Assembly: GCA_964647705.1 (NCBI GenBank)
Contig: CAZYIW010000014.1
Span: 1-29,910, forward strand
Length of the DNA: 29,910 bases
Direction of reading: 5' to 3'
From: CAZYIW01 sp964647705
Lineage (GTDB): Bacteria > Pseudomonadota > Gammaproteobacteria > PS1 > Pseudothioglobaceae
Shown: piece by piece, positions 6,853 to 14,400 of the stretch
How positions within the stretch are numbered: position 1 is the stretch's first letter
How the letters are laid out: each line of letters opens with the position of its first letter
Position numbers and translations under genes: made by a program
The notes under the pieces: generated by a model
The model's database searches: none
What the model was told of the DNA's origin: nothing
Seen by the model: the letters and a program-made list of their open reading frames with translations, nothing else

Positions 6853-7776
6853 ATGTTGATGAAACATTTTATTGGTTTTGTGTTGTTGATGCTTACGCTT
6901 GGTGCTGCCTCCGCCGAGAGTCGATTGCAAGTTAAAGAAGTGGTTAAAGATGTCTATGCCATTATTGGAGAATTGGGCAATCGCACACCCGAGAATTATG
7001 GAAATAATGCAACTTTTGGTTTTGTGATAACTGATCAAGGGGTGGTGTTGATTGACTCTGGAGCCACTCAAACTGGTGCAAAGGCACTTGAATCTGTTGT
7101 TGCGTCTGTTACCGATAAAGCTATTGTTAAAGTGATTAATACAGGCGGACAAGATCACCGCTGGCTGGGCAATGATTATTTTAAAAAACAAAATGCCGAG
7201 ATTATTGCCAGTAAAAATGCAGTGGCCGATCAAAAGGCGAGATTGAGTGATCAACTCATCAGACTTGGCGGCTTAGCTGGCGACAGTCTTTTAGCTGACA
7301 CCAAACCAGATTATGCCGATGTGGTGTTTGAAAGTGCCTATAAATTTGAGTTAGGAGGCGTGTTATTTGAGATCTATCATGCTGGCCCAGCACACACGCC
7401 TGGAGATAGTTTTGTTTGGCTTCCACAAAAGTCTGTTATGTTTACAGGCGATATTGTTTATATCAAGCGTTTACTTGGCATCAATAATCATTCGAATAGC
7501 AAGAGCTGGGTGAGTGTTTTTGAATCGATGGAAAAATTCAAACCCAAATATGTTGTGCCTGGACATGGACCAATAACCAACTTGTCCGTTGCCAAAAAAG
7601 ACACTTATCAATACATTAAAGATTTACGCTTGGCACTGATTGAGTTTATTGATAACGATGGAACGATTGAAGACATCAGCAAAATAGACCAGTCAAAATA
7701 CGAATATTTGCTTAATTTTGATACCTTATCTGGAAGAAATGCCCAACAGGTTTTTACCGAACTTGAGTGGGAATGA
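6853..7776 (+). CDS. Exported metallo-beta-lactamase-fold protein with altered Zn1 site
   Basis: A roughly 307-residue protein with a signal peptide (MLMKHFIGFVLLMLTLGAAS). It has the MBL fold blocks in order: the LIDSG strand, the metal loop, HAGPAHTPGD, MFTGDIVY and VPGHGPI. In the first metal loop the usual H-x-H-x-D-H reads TGGQDH (7141-7158), so Asp and the last His remain but the two leading histidines are gone, while the later His/Asp ligands are kept. Similar exported proteins occur near quinoprotein and sulfur-oxidation genes; no substrate is known to me. It follows mauG by 27 nt and is probably co-transcribed. GTG 6850 or ATG 6859 are alternative starts. Confidence 0.85.
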   Translation: MLMKHFIGFVLLMLTLGAASAESRLQVKEVVKDVYAIIGELGNRTPENYGNNATFGFVITDQGVVLIDSGATQTGAKALESVVASVTDKAIVKVINTGGQDHRWLGNDYFKKQNAEIIASKNAVADQKARLSDQLIRLGGLAGDSLLADTKPDYADVVFESAYKFELGGVLFEIYHAGPAHTPGDSFVWLPQKSVMFTGDIVYIKRLLGINNHSNSKSWVSVFESMEKFKPKYVVPGHGPITNLSVAKKDTYQYIKDLRLALIEFIDNDGTIEDISKIDQSKYEYLLNFDTLSGRNAQQVFTELEWE

Positions 7777-7803
7777 ATAAACGGCTAATTTATTAAATTT
7801 AAA

Positions 7804-7835
7804 CCAACCATTTAGCCTTAGGTTGGAGTTATTTT
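7804..7835 (+). terminator. Weak terminator candidate after the MBL gene
   Basis: The stem ccaacc/ggttgg (7804-7809 with 7821-7826) has an 11-nt loop and is followed by agttatttta, a T-rich but interrupted tail. It ends the mtoX-accessory gene group before tRNA-Val. Confidence 0.4.
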
Positions 7836-7873
7836 ATTGTTCAGTTGAAGAAATTATCAAAACTTGTTTCTAG

Positions 7874-7879
7874 TATAAT
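7874..7879 (+). promoter_or_regulatory. Consensus -10 box upstream of tRNA-Val
   Basis: A perfect TATAAT 43 nt upstream of the tRNA 5' end. The -35 region is AT-rich without a clear TTGACA. A small stem aattgcc/ggcaatt (7888-7894 with 7905-7911) lies in the leader between promoter and tRNA. Confidence 0.5.
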
Positions 7880-7922
7880 CTTGCAGAATTGCCGATAATT
7901 CATTGGCAATTTTCAACTCAAT

Positions 7923-7999
7923 AGTCGCGTAGCTCAGCTGGTTAGAGCACTACCTTGACATGGTAGGGGTCGGTGATTCGAATTCACTCGCGACTACCA
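7923..7999 (+). tRNA. tRNA-Val (anticodon GAC)
   Basis: A complete 77-nt cloverleaf with encoded CCA (7997-7999). The acceptor stem is agtcgcg/cgcgact, the D arm agctcagctggttagagc, the anticodon stem ctacc/ggtag with loop ttGACat (anticodon 7957-7959), and the T-loop ttcgaat. GAC reads GTC/GTT valine codons. It stands at the left border of the nos cluster; no integrase or second copy of its 3' end is visible in the window. Confidence 0.96.
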
Positions 8000-8005
8000 A
8001 TTTCC

Positions 8006-8063
8006 TTGGCTTTATTTCTATTCAAAGATCACGCATGATAGTTTATTTTGTGGCTATTTCGTA
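8006..8063 (+). repeat. Left copy of a short sequence related to 23491-23520
   Basis: ttggctttattt (8006-8017) and tttattttgtggctatttcgta (8042-8063) are both found, joined, at 23491-23520, with a 15-base exact core ttttgtggctatttc. The left copy has about 24 extra bases between the two parts. It lies 6 nt after tRNA-Val; the other copy lies just after ubiE, so the two flank the nos/quinone block in the same orientation. Confidence 0.5.
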
Positions 8064-8239
8064 GTTTTATCAATAATTCAGGTTTTTTTTCAAAGATGTT
8101 TAAATGAGTTTGAACATTTAAACCATCTGGTAGCTCGAAACAAACACCCAATCAAGCAATATATGAGGTTTGTTGTTAAGCCAATATATGTATTGCAGAG
8201 CTAACTATATAAAAAACCTAGATTATTTGTACTTTTTTA

Positions 8240-8281
8240 TTGATACAGGTCAATTACTACCATAATTATTTCAGATAGAAT
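8240..8281 (+). promoter_or_regulatory. FNR/DNR-type class II promoter of nosZ
   Basis: TTGATacagGTCAA (8240-8253) matches the FNR/DNR box TTGATnnnnATCAA with one mismatch. A -10 hexamer TAGAAT (8276-8281) lies downstream such that the predicted +1 (about 8288) is 41.5 bp from the box centre, the exact class II activator geometry. This predicts induction of nosZ under low oxygen or by nitric oxide. No gene for the activator is in the window. Confidence 0.8.
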
Positions 8282-8394
8282 TTAAATTGTTTATGGGCTG
8301 GATTGCCTTTTTTATGGTTAATAATTTTGACAACCATCTTATAAATACACGGTTCCTATTGTTTGTAGGGTTTTTATAAAAGTTGGAGAAAGTT

Positions 8395-10689
8395 ATGCGA
8401 TATAAAAAGTTAAGTTCTGCCATGATAGGCTTTGGTCTAGGCGCATTATTAGCCACCAGTGCAGTTGCAGAACAGTCGTTACAAGACGTAATGAAGGCCA
8501 GAGGATTGACAGAAAAAGATGTCCTTTCAGCGGCTAAAATTTATATACCCACGGGCGGACGTGATGAATATTTAGCGTTCTCATCGGGTGGACAAAGCGG
8601 ACATCTTATTGTTTACGGAATACCGTCAATGCGTATTCTAAAATATGTTGCAGTATTTACACCTGAGCCTTGGCAAGGTTATGGTTTTGATGATGAGTCA
8701 AAAGCAGTATTAAAACAAGGTGGCAACGATGACATGAGGATTCAATTTGGTGATACTCACCACCCAGCAATCTCTGAAACTGATGGTGAATACAATGGTA
8801 GGTACTTGTTCATAAACGATAAGAATAATCCTCGTATTGCAGTTGTTGATTTGCATGATTTTGAAACCAAGCAAATTGTTGGTAACCCATACTTTAAATC
8901 AGCACATGGTGGTGCGTTTGTAACACCCAATACTGAATATGTGATGGATGCTGCACAATACGCTGCACCAATCAGTAATGATTTTGTTCCGCTAGAAGAG
9001 TTTAATGAAAAGTATCGTGGTGGTTTAACGTACTGGAAGTTTGACAATGATAAAGGCAGAATTGATGAATCTAAATCATTTACCTTTGAAATGCCTCCAT
9101 ATTCACAAGACCTTTCTGATGCTGGTAAGTTTTCATCAATGGGATGGGGCTTTACAAATTCGTTTTGTTCAGAGCGTTATGTTGGTGGTGTAGAAAGAGG
9201 CAGACCTCCATTTGAGGCTGGTTGTTCTCAAAAGGATACTGATTTCTTGCATATTACTAACTGGGAAAAGGCAGCTGAGTTAGTAGCTAGTGGCAAAATT
9301 GGTAGTGAAGTTAATGGTTCAACATTAATCTCTATCGATGAGGCTGTTGCGAATGATCTGTTGTTTTTAGTTCCAGAACCTAAAAGCCCACATGGTGTAG
9401 ATGTGAGCCCTGATGGTGCGCATATTATTGTATCGGGCAAGTTAGATAGCCACGCTTGGGTATATAGCTGGGATAAGATCAAAAGTGCAATTGATAATAA
9501 AAAGTTTGAAAGTACAGACCCATACGGCATTCCTATTATTGGTATGAAAGATGCACTTGAGAATCAAGTTCAAGTAGGTTTAGGTCCACTACATACTCAG
9601 TATGATTCTGAGTCATGTGTAGCTTATACCTCTATTTATGTTGACTCAATGGTAACAAAATGGAACTATTGTGACGGAAAAATACTTGATCAGCTTCATA
9701 TCCATTACAACATTGGCCACTTAATGACCATGGAAGGTGACTCCGTATCGCCTGATGGTAAATATTTAGTTGCGCTTAATAAATTAGCCATCGACAGATT
9801 TAACCCTGTTGGCCCGTTGCATCCACAAAATCACCAGTTAATCGATATTAGTGGTGACAAGATGCAATTATTAGCTGATATGCCTCTACCTTTGGGCGAG
9901 CCACATTATGCAGTTGCAATTAAGGCTGATAAACTTAAACCGGTTGTTCGTTATAAGTCTGGTTGGGATTCTCGCAGCGATAAGCGCTCACCTTATAAAA
10001 CTCGTGCAGGCCGTGAAAAGGTTGTGCGTAAAGATGGCGTAGTACATGTATATGGTACGGTTATTCGTTCACATATTACACCTGAGATTATCGAGGTTGA
10101 AGAAGGTGAAACGGTATCAATTCACTTAACTAACTTAGAGCGTGCTCAGGATGAAACTCATGGTTTTGCCATCTATGATGAGAATGTTCAGTTATCTATA
10201 GAGCCAGGTAAAACTGTCAGCACTACATTTGTAGCAGATAAGCCGGGTGTTTATCCATACTACTGTACAGAGTTTTGTTCTGCACTGCATTTAGAAATGC
10301 AAGGTTATTTATTAGTTAAACCAAAAGGTTATGTCGCTAAAGAAGGCAAGATGCAAGAAGGTCAAACCTATTCTAAAGCTGATTATGACAAACAGGTTAA
10401 AACAAATAATGATACTCAGGCAGTAATTGACTCAGTTGTTGGTTTTATTACTAGTCATAACTATAAGGACTTCCCTGAGGTTGTTGCTCTGGTTGAAGAT
10501 GCAACTGACCAGTTGGGCTTTGCTGATAGTGCTAGGAAGAAATCCGAAGCATATGCTGCAGATGGTGATTACCATAATGCAACATTGTGGGCTGGGCAAC
10601 ATTGGCAGTATCAAGTTAAAACCGCTGATTTAGGACTGCGTGCTAAGACGTTCCTTGAGGAGCATGGCGCAGTGAAAGTTAGCGAATAG
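8395..10689 (+). CDS. nosZ: Nitrous oxide reductase, clade II (Sec-exported)
   Basis: This 764-residue periplasmic enzyme reduces N2O to N2. The signal peptide is Sec-type (MRYKKLSSAMIGFGLGALLA ... VAEQ) with no twin-arginine, a clade II mark. The propeller has CuZ ligands in GDTHHP (His122, His123), SAHGG (His171), PKSPHGVDVSPDG and later HYNIGH and HPQNH blocks. The cupredoxin domain has the CuA set: His589, then CTEFCSALHLEM with Cys624, Cys628, His632 and Met635. About 115 residues follow CuA, helical and without CxxCH. ATG 8395 is chosen for its ggaga ribosome-binding site; TTG 8383 upstream is not needed. Expression is probably FNR/DNR-dependent; a strong terminator follows. Confidence 0.97.
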   Translation: MRYKKLSSAMIGFGLGALLATSAVAEQSLQDVMKARGLTEKDVLSAAKIYIPTGGRDEYLAFSSGGQSGHLIVYGIPSMRILKYVAVFTPEPWQGYGFDDESKAVLKQGGNDDMRIQFGDTHHPAISETDGEYNGRYLFINDKNNPRIAVVDLHDFETKQIVGNPYFKSAHGGAFVTPNTEYVMDAAQYAAPISNDFVPLEEFNEKYRGGLTYWKFDNDKGRIDESKSFTFEMPPYSQDLSDAGKFSSMGWGFTNSFCSERYVGGVERGRPPFEAGCSQKDTDFLHITNWEKAAELVASGKIGSEVNGSTLISIDEAVANDLLFLVPEPKSPHGVDVSPDGAHIIVSGKLDSHAWVYSWDKIKSAIDNKKFESTDPYGIPIIGMKDALENQVQVGLGPLHTQYDSESCVAYTSIYVDSMVTKWNYCDGKILDQLHIHYNIGHLMTMEGDSVSPDGKYLVALNKLAIDRFNPVGPLHPQNHQLIDISGDKMQLLADMPLPLGEPHYAVAIKADKLKPVVRYKSGWDSRSDKRSPYKTRAGREKVVRKDGVVHVYGTVIRSHITPEIIEVEEGETVSIHLTNLERAQDETHGFAIYDENVQLSIEPGKTVSTTFVADKPGVYPYYCTEFCSALHLEMQGYLLVKPKGYVAKEGKMQEGQTYSKADYDKQVKTNNDTQAVIDSVVGFITSHNYKDFPEVVALVEDATDQLGFADSARKKSEAYAADGDYHNATLWAGQHWQYQVKTADLGLRAKTFLEEHGAVKVSE

Positions 10690-10720
10690 TAACTGTTATT
10701 TTTTAACTAAATAAATATAA

Positions 10721-10749
10721 ATGGGAGAGGGAGACTCTCCCATTTTTTT
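10721..10749 (+). terminator. Strong intrinsic terminator between nosZ and the accessory genes
   Basis: A perfect 9-bp stem atgggagag/ctctcccat (10721-10729 with 10735-10743), loop ggaga and six following T. No obvious promoter lies between it and the next ATG at 10773, so downstream genes probably rely on read-through, keeping nosZ mRNA in excess. Confidence 0.88.
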
Positions 10750-10772
10750 AAAAAAGAAAAAAGGACAAAAAT

Positions 10773-11087
10773 ATGAAAATGTTAAAACCATTAATATTGG
10801 CACCTGTTATTACGTTAGGAATGCTATCGGTAGCATATGCAGATGGTGCTTCTTTGTACAAAGAAAAAACTTGCTGGTCTTGCCATGGCAAGGATGCGAA
10901 AACACCATTGCTGCCTATGTATCCAAAATTAGTAGGACAAAACGCTGATTATGCCTTTAACCAGATGATGGACATTAAATCGGGCAAAAGATCAAATGGA
11001 CAGTCGGTTGCTATGCAAGGAGTGATGATGCTCGTAAACGAAGCTGAAATGAGAGAAATTGCTGATTGGCTATCAACACTCAAATAA
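10773..11087 (+). CDS. Mono-haem class I cytochrome c (NosC-type)
   Basis: A 104-residue exported cytochrome: signal peptide MKMLKPLILAPVITLGMLSV ... AYA, one haem site CWSCH (34-38), and a methionine-rich C-terminal part (GQSVAMQGVMMLVNE) that can supply the axial Met. It ends in the typical IADWLSTL helix. By position it matches the small cytochromes c of clade II nos operons, which pass electrons from the NosGH quinol dehydrogenase toward NosZ. An aagga ribosome-binding site precedes the ATG; the next cytochrome starts 12 nt after the stop. Confidence 0.88.
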   Translation: MKMLKPLILAPVITLGMLSVAYADGASLYKEKTCWSCHGKDAKTPLLPMYPKLVGQNADYAFNQMMDIKSGKRSNGQSVAMQGVMMLVNEAEMREIADWLSTLK

Positions 11088-11099
11088 GAGGATAAAAAA

Positions 11100-11849
11100 A
11101 TGAAAATTACTAGCAAAATAATCGCAAGTGCAATTGTATTGACAATGTCAATAACTGCTTATGCAGGAAAAGAAACTAAGCAAGCTACCGATGTAGGGGT
11201 TTGGAGCAAGACCACCAAAACAGGTGAAACTGATGTGGCAATGCATCTAAAGGCCGACAGAGAAAATGGCATTGAGGTTTATGAAGTATGTTCTGCGTGT
11301 CACCTTCTTGAGGGTTGGGGTAGGAAAGATGGAACTTTTCCACAACTAGCGGGACAGCATCGTTCAGTGCTAATCAAACAATTGGCAGATATTAGAGCAT
11401 TAAATCGTGACAATCCGACTATGTATCCATTTGCATTACCAGAGGCAATTGGCGATGAACAAGCGATGGCTGATGTGACTGATTATATTGCTAAATTGCC
11501 AATGAATCCAGATAATGGTGTAGGTCCATGGGATGAGTCCACTCCTGAGTTTGCACAAGGCGCAAAGCTTTATAAAGATAATTGTGTGGAATGCCACGGC
11601 GATCATGGTGAAGGCAAGGCAGAAGAATTCTATCCAAGAATTGAAGGTCAGCATTATAAGTATATGGTTCGTCAATTTGAATGGATTCGTGATGGTAAGA
11701 GACGAAATGCCAACCCAGAAATGGTTGAACAGATAAAAAGATTTACCGATAAAGATATTCAGATGGTTGTTAACTGGGTATCAAGAGTTAAGGTAAATCC
11801 GAAAGATTTAGCACCATCGGCTGATTGGCAGAATCCAGATTACGACTAA
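11100..11849 (+). CDS. Di-haem cytochrome c (c4-like)
   Basis: A 249-residue exported protein (MKITSKIIASAIVLTMSITA ... YAG) with two class I haem domains: CSACH (64-68) and CVECH (162-166), each followed by an AGQH/EGQH-Y block (LAGQHRSVLIKQL, IEGQHYKYMVRQF) as in the cytochrome c4 family. Domain Met ligands are likely in the FALPEAM-like and NPEM segments. It probably shuttles electrons to NosZ or between NosGH and the mono-haem cytochrome. Its stop is followed by two strong hairpins before the next gene. Confidence 0.88.
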   Translation: MKITSKIIASAIVLTMSITAYAGKETKQATDVGVWSKTTKTGETDVAMHLKADRENGIEVYEVCSACHLLEGWGRKDGTFPQLAGQHRSVLIKQLADIRALNRDNPTMYPFALPEAIGDEQAMADVTDYIAKLPMNPDNGVGPWDESTPEFAQGAKLYKDNCVECHGDHGEGKAEEFYPRIEGQHYKYMVRQFEWIRDGKRRNANPEMVEQIKRFTDKDIQMVVNWVSRVKVNPKDLAPSADWQNPDYD

Positions 11850-11861
11850 TTAAAACCAATT

Positions 11862-11890
11862 ATCAAGGCGTAATAGTGTTACGCCTTGAT
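11862..11890 (+). repeat. Perfect 12-bp inverted repeat downstream of the di-haem cytochrome gene
   Basis: atcaaggcgtaa (11862-11873) pairs with ttacgccttgat (11879-11890) around a 5-nt loop. No T-run follows, so it is not a standard intrinsic terminator; it may protect the 3' end of the upstream cytochrome messages or act as a processing site. Confidence 0.75.
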
Positions 11891-11902
11891 TAATGATTGA
11901 GG

Positions 11903-11939
11903 TTTTATATGAACATATGATCAGTGTGTTCATATAAAA
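11903..11939 (+). repeat. Perfect 13-bp inverted repeat upstream of the nosB-like gene
   Basis: ttttatatgaaca (11903-11915) pairs with tgttcatataaaa (11927-11939) around an 11-nt loop. It begins 12 nt after the previous hairpin and ends 13 nt before the ribosome-binding site at 11952-11958. It could be an RNA stem-loop or a DNA operator; the sequence alone does not decide. Confidence 0.7.
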
Positions 11940-11962
11940 GCTTAAAAATATAGAGAGGGTCA

Positions 11963-13159
11963 ATGATAATGAGTGCGAATTCGCAAACACTAAAGGTAGG
12001 TATTTTATCGACCATAAGTATTGGCCTACTTATATCAATATTTTATTCATCAGTTTGGTGGGTGTCATTAACAGCACCAAATTATCCGGCAGAATCTTTT
12101 CCTGATGGCGTAAAGATCGAGTTTCATATTAATGGTGTTTTTAATGGATGCCAAAAACAAGATAAGGCTGAGATTCAAGAAGATGAAGCCTTGGATTGTG
12201 TCCATGAAATGGACACAATTAATCATTACGTGGGTATGTATCCAATAGCTGCAGGAGCGCCTGTAGAAAGAGGGTTTGGGCAATTCTTAATGGCATTTAT
12301 GGTGGTAATGCTTTTAGGTTTTATGTGTACTAAGCCAAAACTTAGAATGGGGCTAATGGGCGTTGGATTTTCGATAATAGCAGTCTGGATGTATACAGCA
12401 ATGTATACAGATGACGGCTTTAATTTACAAAATGAAGGCTTTGTACATGCCATGGTTGCCTCCCTAGATCAAGATGCTACCGATACAAGTGTTGACGAGC
12501 CAGAGTTTGTAATTGGTGGCATTACCGGTGTATTGAAAAAATCGCTGGAAGATTCTGGCGTTGAAGTTGTATTGCCTTCTGAGCTAGAAAGAGAGAAAAA
12601 ACTTCAACAGCATGGCAATTTGTCAAATAAAGACAATATGATTGAGCAATTAAAGATTACTTATGAGATTGATCAGAAAAAACCAGAGAACAATTATGAA
12701 CCGTGGAATGGTAGTTCATTTCAAATTATGTCTTGGCATTATGAAAAAAGCTTAGGTCGCTATTTTAATAATCAAGAAGAGATTAAACCTATGGTTGCGA
12801 CTTTAAAAATGGCCATAAATATAGCGTTTATTGGGCTTATTGGTGCTATGGCGCTGCTTGTTTTCGGTGCAAGAAAGAACGGGGGTGCGCTTTATTGGCT
12901 GTTGGTATTAGTGCCTATGGCCTTGCCTGTGTTTTTTATTATTGATTATTCTGCATGGTTATGGTGGTATGGTCATACGCTCAATGATATGGGTGCTTTT
13001 TCAGTTAAGCCATTTATGCCCACTGTATTTGGAGATGGCAAGGTTGCACAATTTTCTACACATTCATATCCAGATATTGGATTTGGAATGATGATGGCGG
13101 TGTTTTTTCTTTTGGCCGTTGCGGCTTTAATACGTAAAAAACAATTTAATGACAAGTGA
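11963..13159 (+). CDS. nosB: NosB-like integral membrane protein of clade II nos cluster
   Basis: A 398-residue protein with about six membrane segments: one near the N-terminus (GILSTISIGLLISIFYSSVW), a periplasmic stretch with two Cys (NGCQKQD, LDCVHEM), two segments at about 105-155, a long soluble loop (about 155-270), and three more segments ending in GFGMMMAVFFLLAVAALIRK. Size, topology and position between nosZ/cytochromes and nosD match NosB, a clade II-specific protein of unknown function (Wolinella, Anaeromyxobacter type clusters). ATG 11969 is an alternative start; gagagg (11953-11958) supports either. The stop overlaps nosD by one base. Confidence 0.72.
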   Translation: MIMSANSQTLKVGILSTISIGLLISIFYSSVWWVSLTAPNYPAESFPDGVKIEFHINGVFNGCQKQDKAEIQEDEALDCVHEMDTINHYVGMYPIAAGAPVERGFGQFLMAFMVVMLLGFMCTKPKLRMGLMGVGFSIIAVWMYTAMYTDDGFNLQNEGFVHAMVASLDQDATDTSVDEPEFVIGGITGVLKKSLEDSGVEVVLPSELEREKKLQQHGNLSNKDNMIEQLKITYEIDQKKPENNYEPWNGSSFQIMSWHYEKSLGRYFNNQEEIKPMVATLKMAINIAFIGLIGAMALLVFGARKNGGALYWLLVLVPMALPVFFIIDYSAWLWWYGHTLNDMGAFSVKPFMPTVFGDGKVAQFSTHSYPDIGFGMMMAVFFLLAVAALIRKKQFNDK

Positions 13160-14400
13160 TGTTACGCACATTTTTAATTTTTTGTTCTTTAGCTGGATTG
13201 GCTCTAAGCTCGCACGCAACAAAGTATCCATCTTTTCAAGAGTTAGTTGACGCAACTAAAGAGGGCGGTACTTTGGTTCCTCCTCCTGGGATTTATTCAG
13301 GCCCTGTGACCCTTGATTATCCAATTACTATTGATGGGAAAGGCAAGGTAACAATTGATGCAGGAGGTGAGGGTTCGGTTATTTATGTCGATACTGATGG
13401 TACCGTTATCAAGAATCTGCATCTGACAAATTCTGGAAGTTCTCATAATGATATTGACTCTGGAATTCAAGTAAGGGGCAACTTTAATGTTATTAAAGAC
13501 AATGTGATTGATAATTGCTTGTTCGGGGTTGATCTTCAACAGTCTGAAAACAATATTGTGCGCAGAAATACTATCTCATCTAAAGATTTGGCGCTGGGTA
13601 TGAGAGGTGATTCCGTTCGCCTTTGGTATAGTTTTAACAACAAGATTACCGACAATATTATTCGAAATAGTAGAGATATGGTTGTTTGGTACTCAGCAGA
13701 TAATGAAATTGCTAGAAATGATTCTAGAGATGGGCGTTACTCTTTGCACTTCATGTATTCACGCTTTAATGATGTTGATTCAAATCATTATGAGAACAAC
13801 TCAGTTGGAATATTTTTAATGTATAGCGATGGCGTTGTTGTGAGAAATAACTATATCGCTCATGCGAATGGACCCACAGGAATGGGCATAGGTTTTAAAG
13901 AAACGTCTGATGTAGAGATATCGAATAACAAAATTTTATATTGCGCAACTGGAATGTATATTGATATTTCTCCATACGAACCTGATACAACTAACAGAAT
14001 TCACGACAATACAATAGCATTTACCAATATTGGCATTGATTTTTTAAACGATTGGAAGGGTAATGTTTTTGAAAGAAATGCATTTAAAGGAAACCAAACT
14101 CAGATTGCAGTTTCAGGCGGCAAGACTGCTGATCGTAATGAGTGGAAGGGTAATTACTGGGACGATTATGAAGGCTTTGACCAAGATAATGATGGTATTG
14201 GTGACAAGCCTTATGAATTGTATAGTTATGCAGATAGAATCTGGATGGACATACCAGCGGCTAAGTTTTTAAAAGGCACGCCGGTTATGGCGGTTATTGA
14301 CTTTCTTGAACGCTTAGCGCCATTTTCAACACCTAATATGCTCGTTAGAGATAAGCAACCTCTAATGTCTGCGCCAGAAAATCTTGAAGCAATATTATGA
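13159..14400 (+). CDS. nosD: NosD, periplasmic beta-helix copper-site maturation protein
   Basis: A 413-residue protein with a signal peptide (MLRTFLIFCSLAGLALSSHA) and a right-handed beta-helix built from repeated short turns (DNVIDNC, DNIIRNS, DNEIARND, NNYIAHAN, NNKILYC, DNTIAFT), the PbH1/carbohydrate-binding-like fold of NosD. It works with the NosFY ABC transporter in building the CuZ copper-sulfide cluster of NosZ. ATG 13159 overlaps the upstream stop (TGATG), so it is preferred over GTG 13156. The 3' end overlaps nosG by ATGA, giving tight coupling. Confidence 0.92.
   Translation: MLRTFLIFCSLAGLALSSHATKYPSFQELVDATKEGGTLVPPPGIYSGPVTLDYPITIDGKGKVTIDAGGEGSVIYVDTDGTVIKNLHLTNSGSSHNDIDSGIQVRGNFNVIKDNVIDNCLFGVDLQQSENNIVRRNTISSKDLALGMRGDSVRLWYSFNNKITDNIIRNSRDMVVWYSADNEIARNDSRDGRYSLHFMYSRFNDVDSNHYENNSVGIFLMYSDGVVVRNNYIAHANGPTGMGIGFKETSDVEISNNKILYCATGMYIDISPYEPDTTNRIHDNTIAFTNIGIDFLNDWKGNVFERNAFKGNQTQIAVSGGKTADRNEWKGNYWDDYEGFDQDNDGIGDKPYELYSYADRIWMDIPAAKFLKGTPVMAVIDFLERLAPFSTPNMLVRDKQPLMSAPENLEAIL

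Larger units (their letters stand above)
8000..8394. other. 395-nt gene-free leader region between tRNA-Val and nosZ
   Basis: No convincing ORF. It holds a sequence related to one near 23491-23520 (see repeats), a hairpin gatgtttaaatg/catttaaaccatc at 8095-8127 with one bulged base and no T-run, a direct repeat of caatatatg (8157-8165 and 8182-8190), and the FNR-type promoter at 8240-8281. The predicted nosZ 5' leader runs from about 8288 to 8394. Confidence 0.7.

Noticed and set aside
6835..7254. 139-residue open frame on the minus strand opposite the MBL gene
   Set aside because: It lies antisense to a clearly conserved exported MBL-fold protein, has no ribosome-binding site and no recognisable domain.
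7923..7999. tRNA-Val as an attachment site of an integrated element
   Set aside because: No integrase, no second copy of the tRNA 3' end and no phage or plasmid genes are visible in the window; only the weak border repeat hints at insertion, and that is reported separately.
8095..8127. Hairpin in the nosZ leader region as a riboswitch or terminator
   Set aside because: It lies upstream of the predicted nosZ transcript start, has no T-run after it and matches no riboswitch pattern I know.
8271..8456. Small minus-strand frame across the nosZ start
   Set aside because: It covers the nosZ leader, promoter and signal-peptide codons, with no domain or ribosome-binding site.
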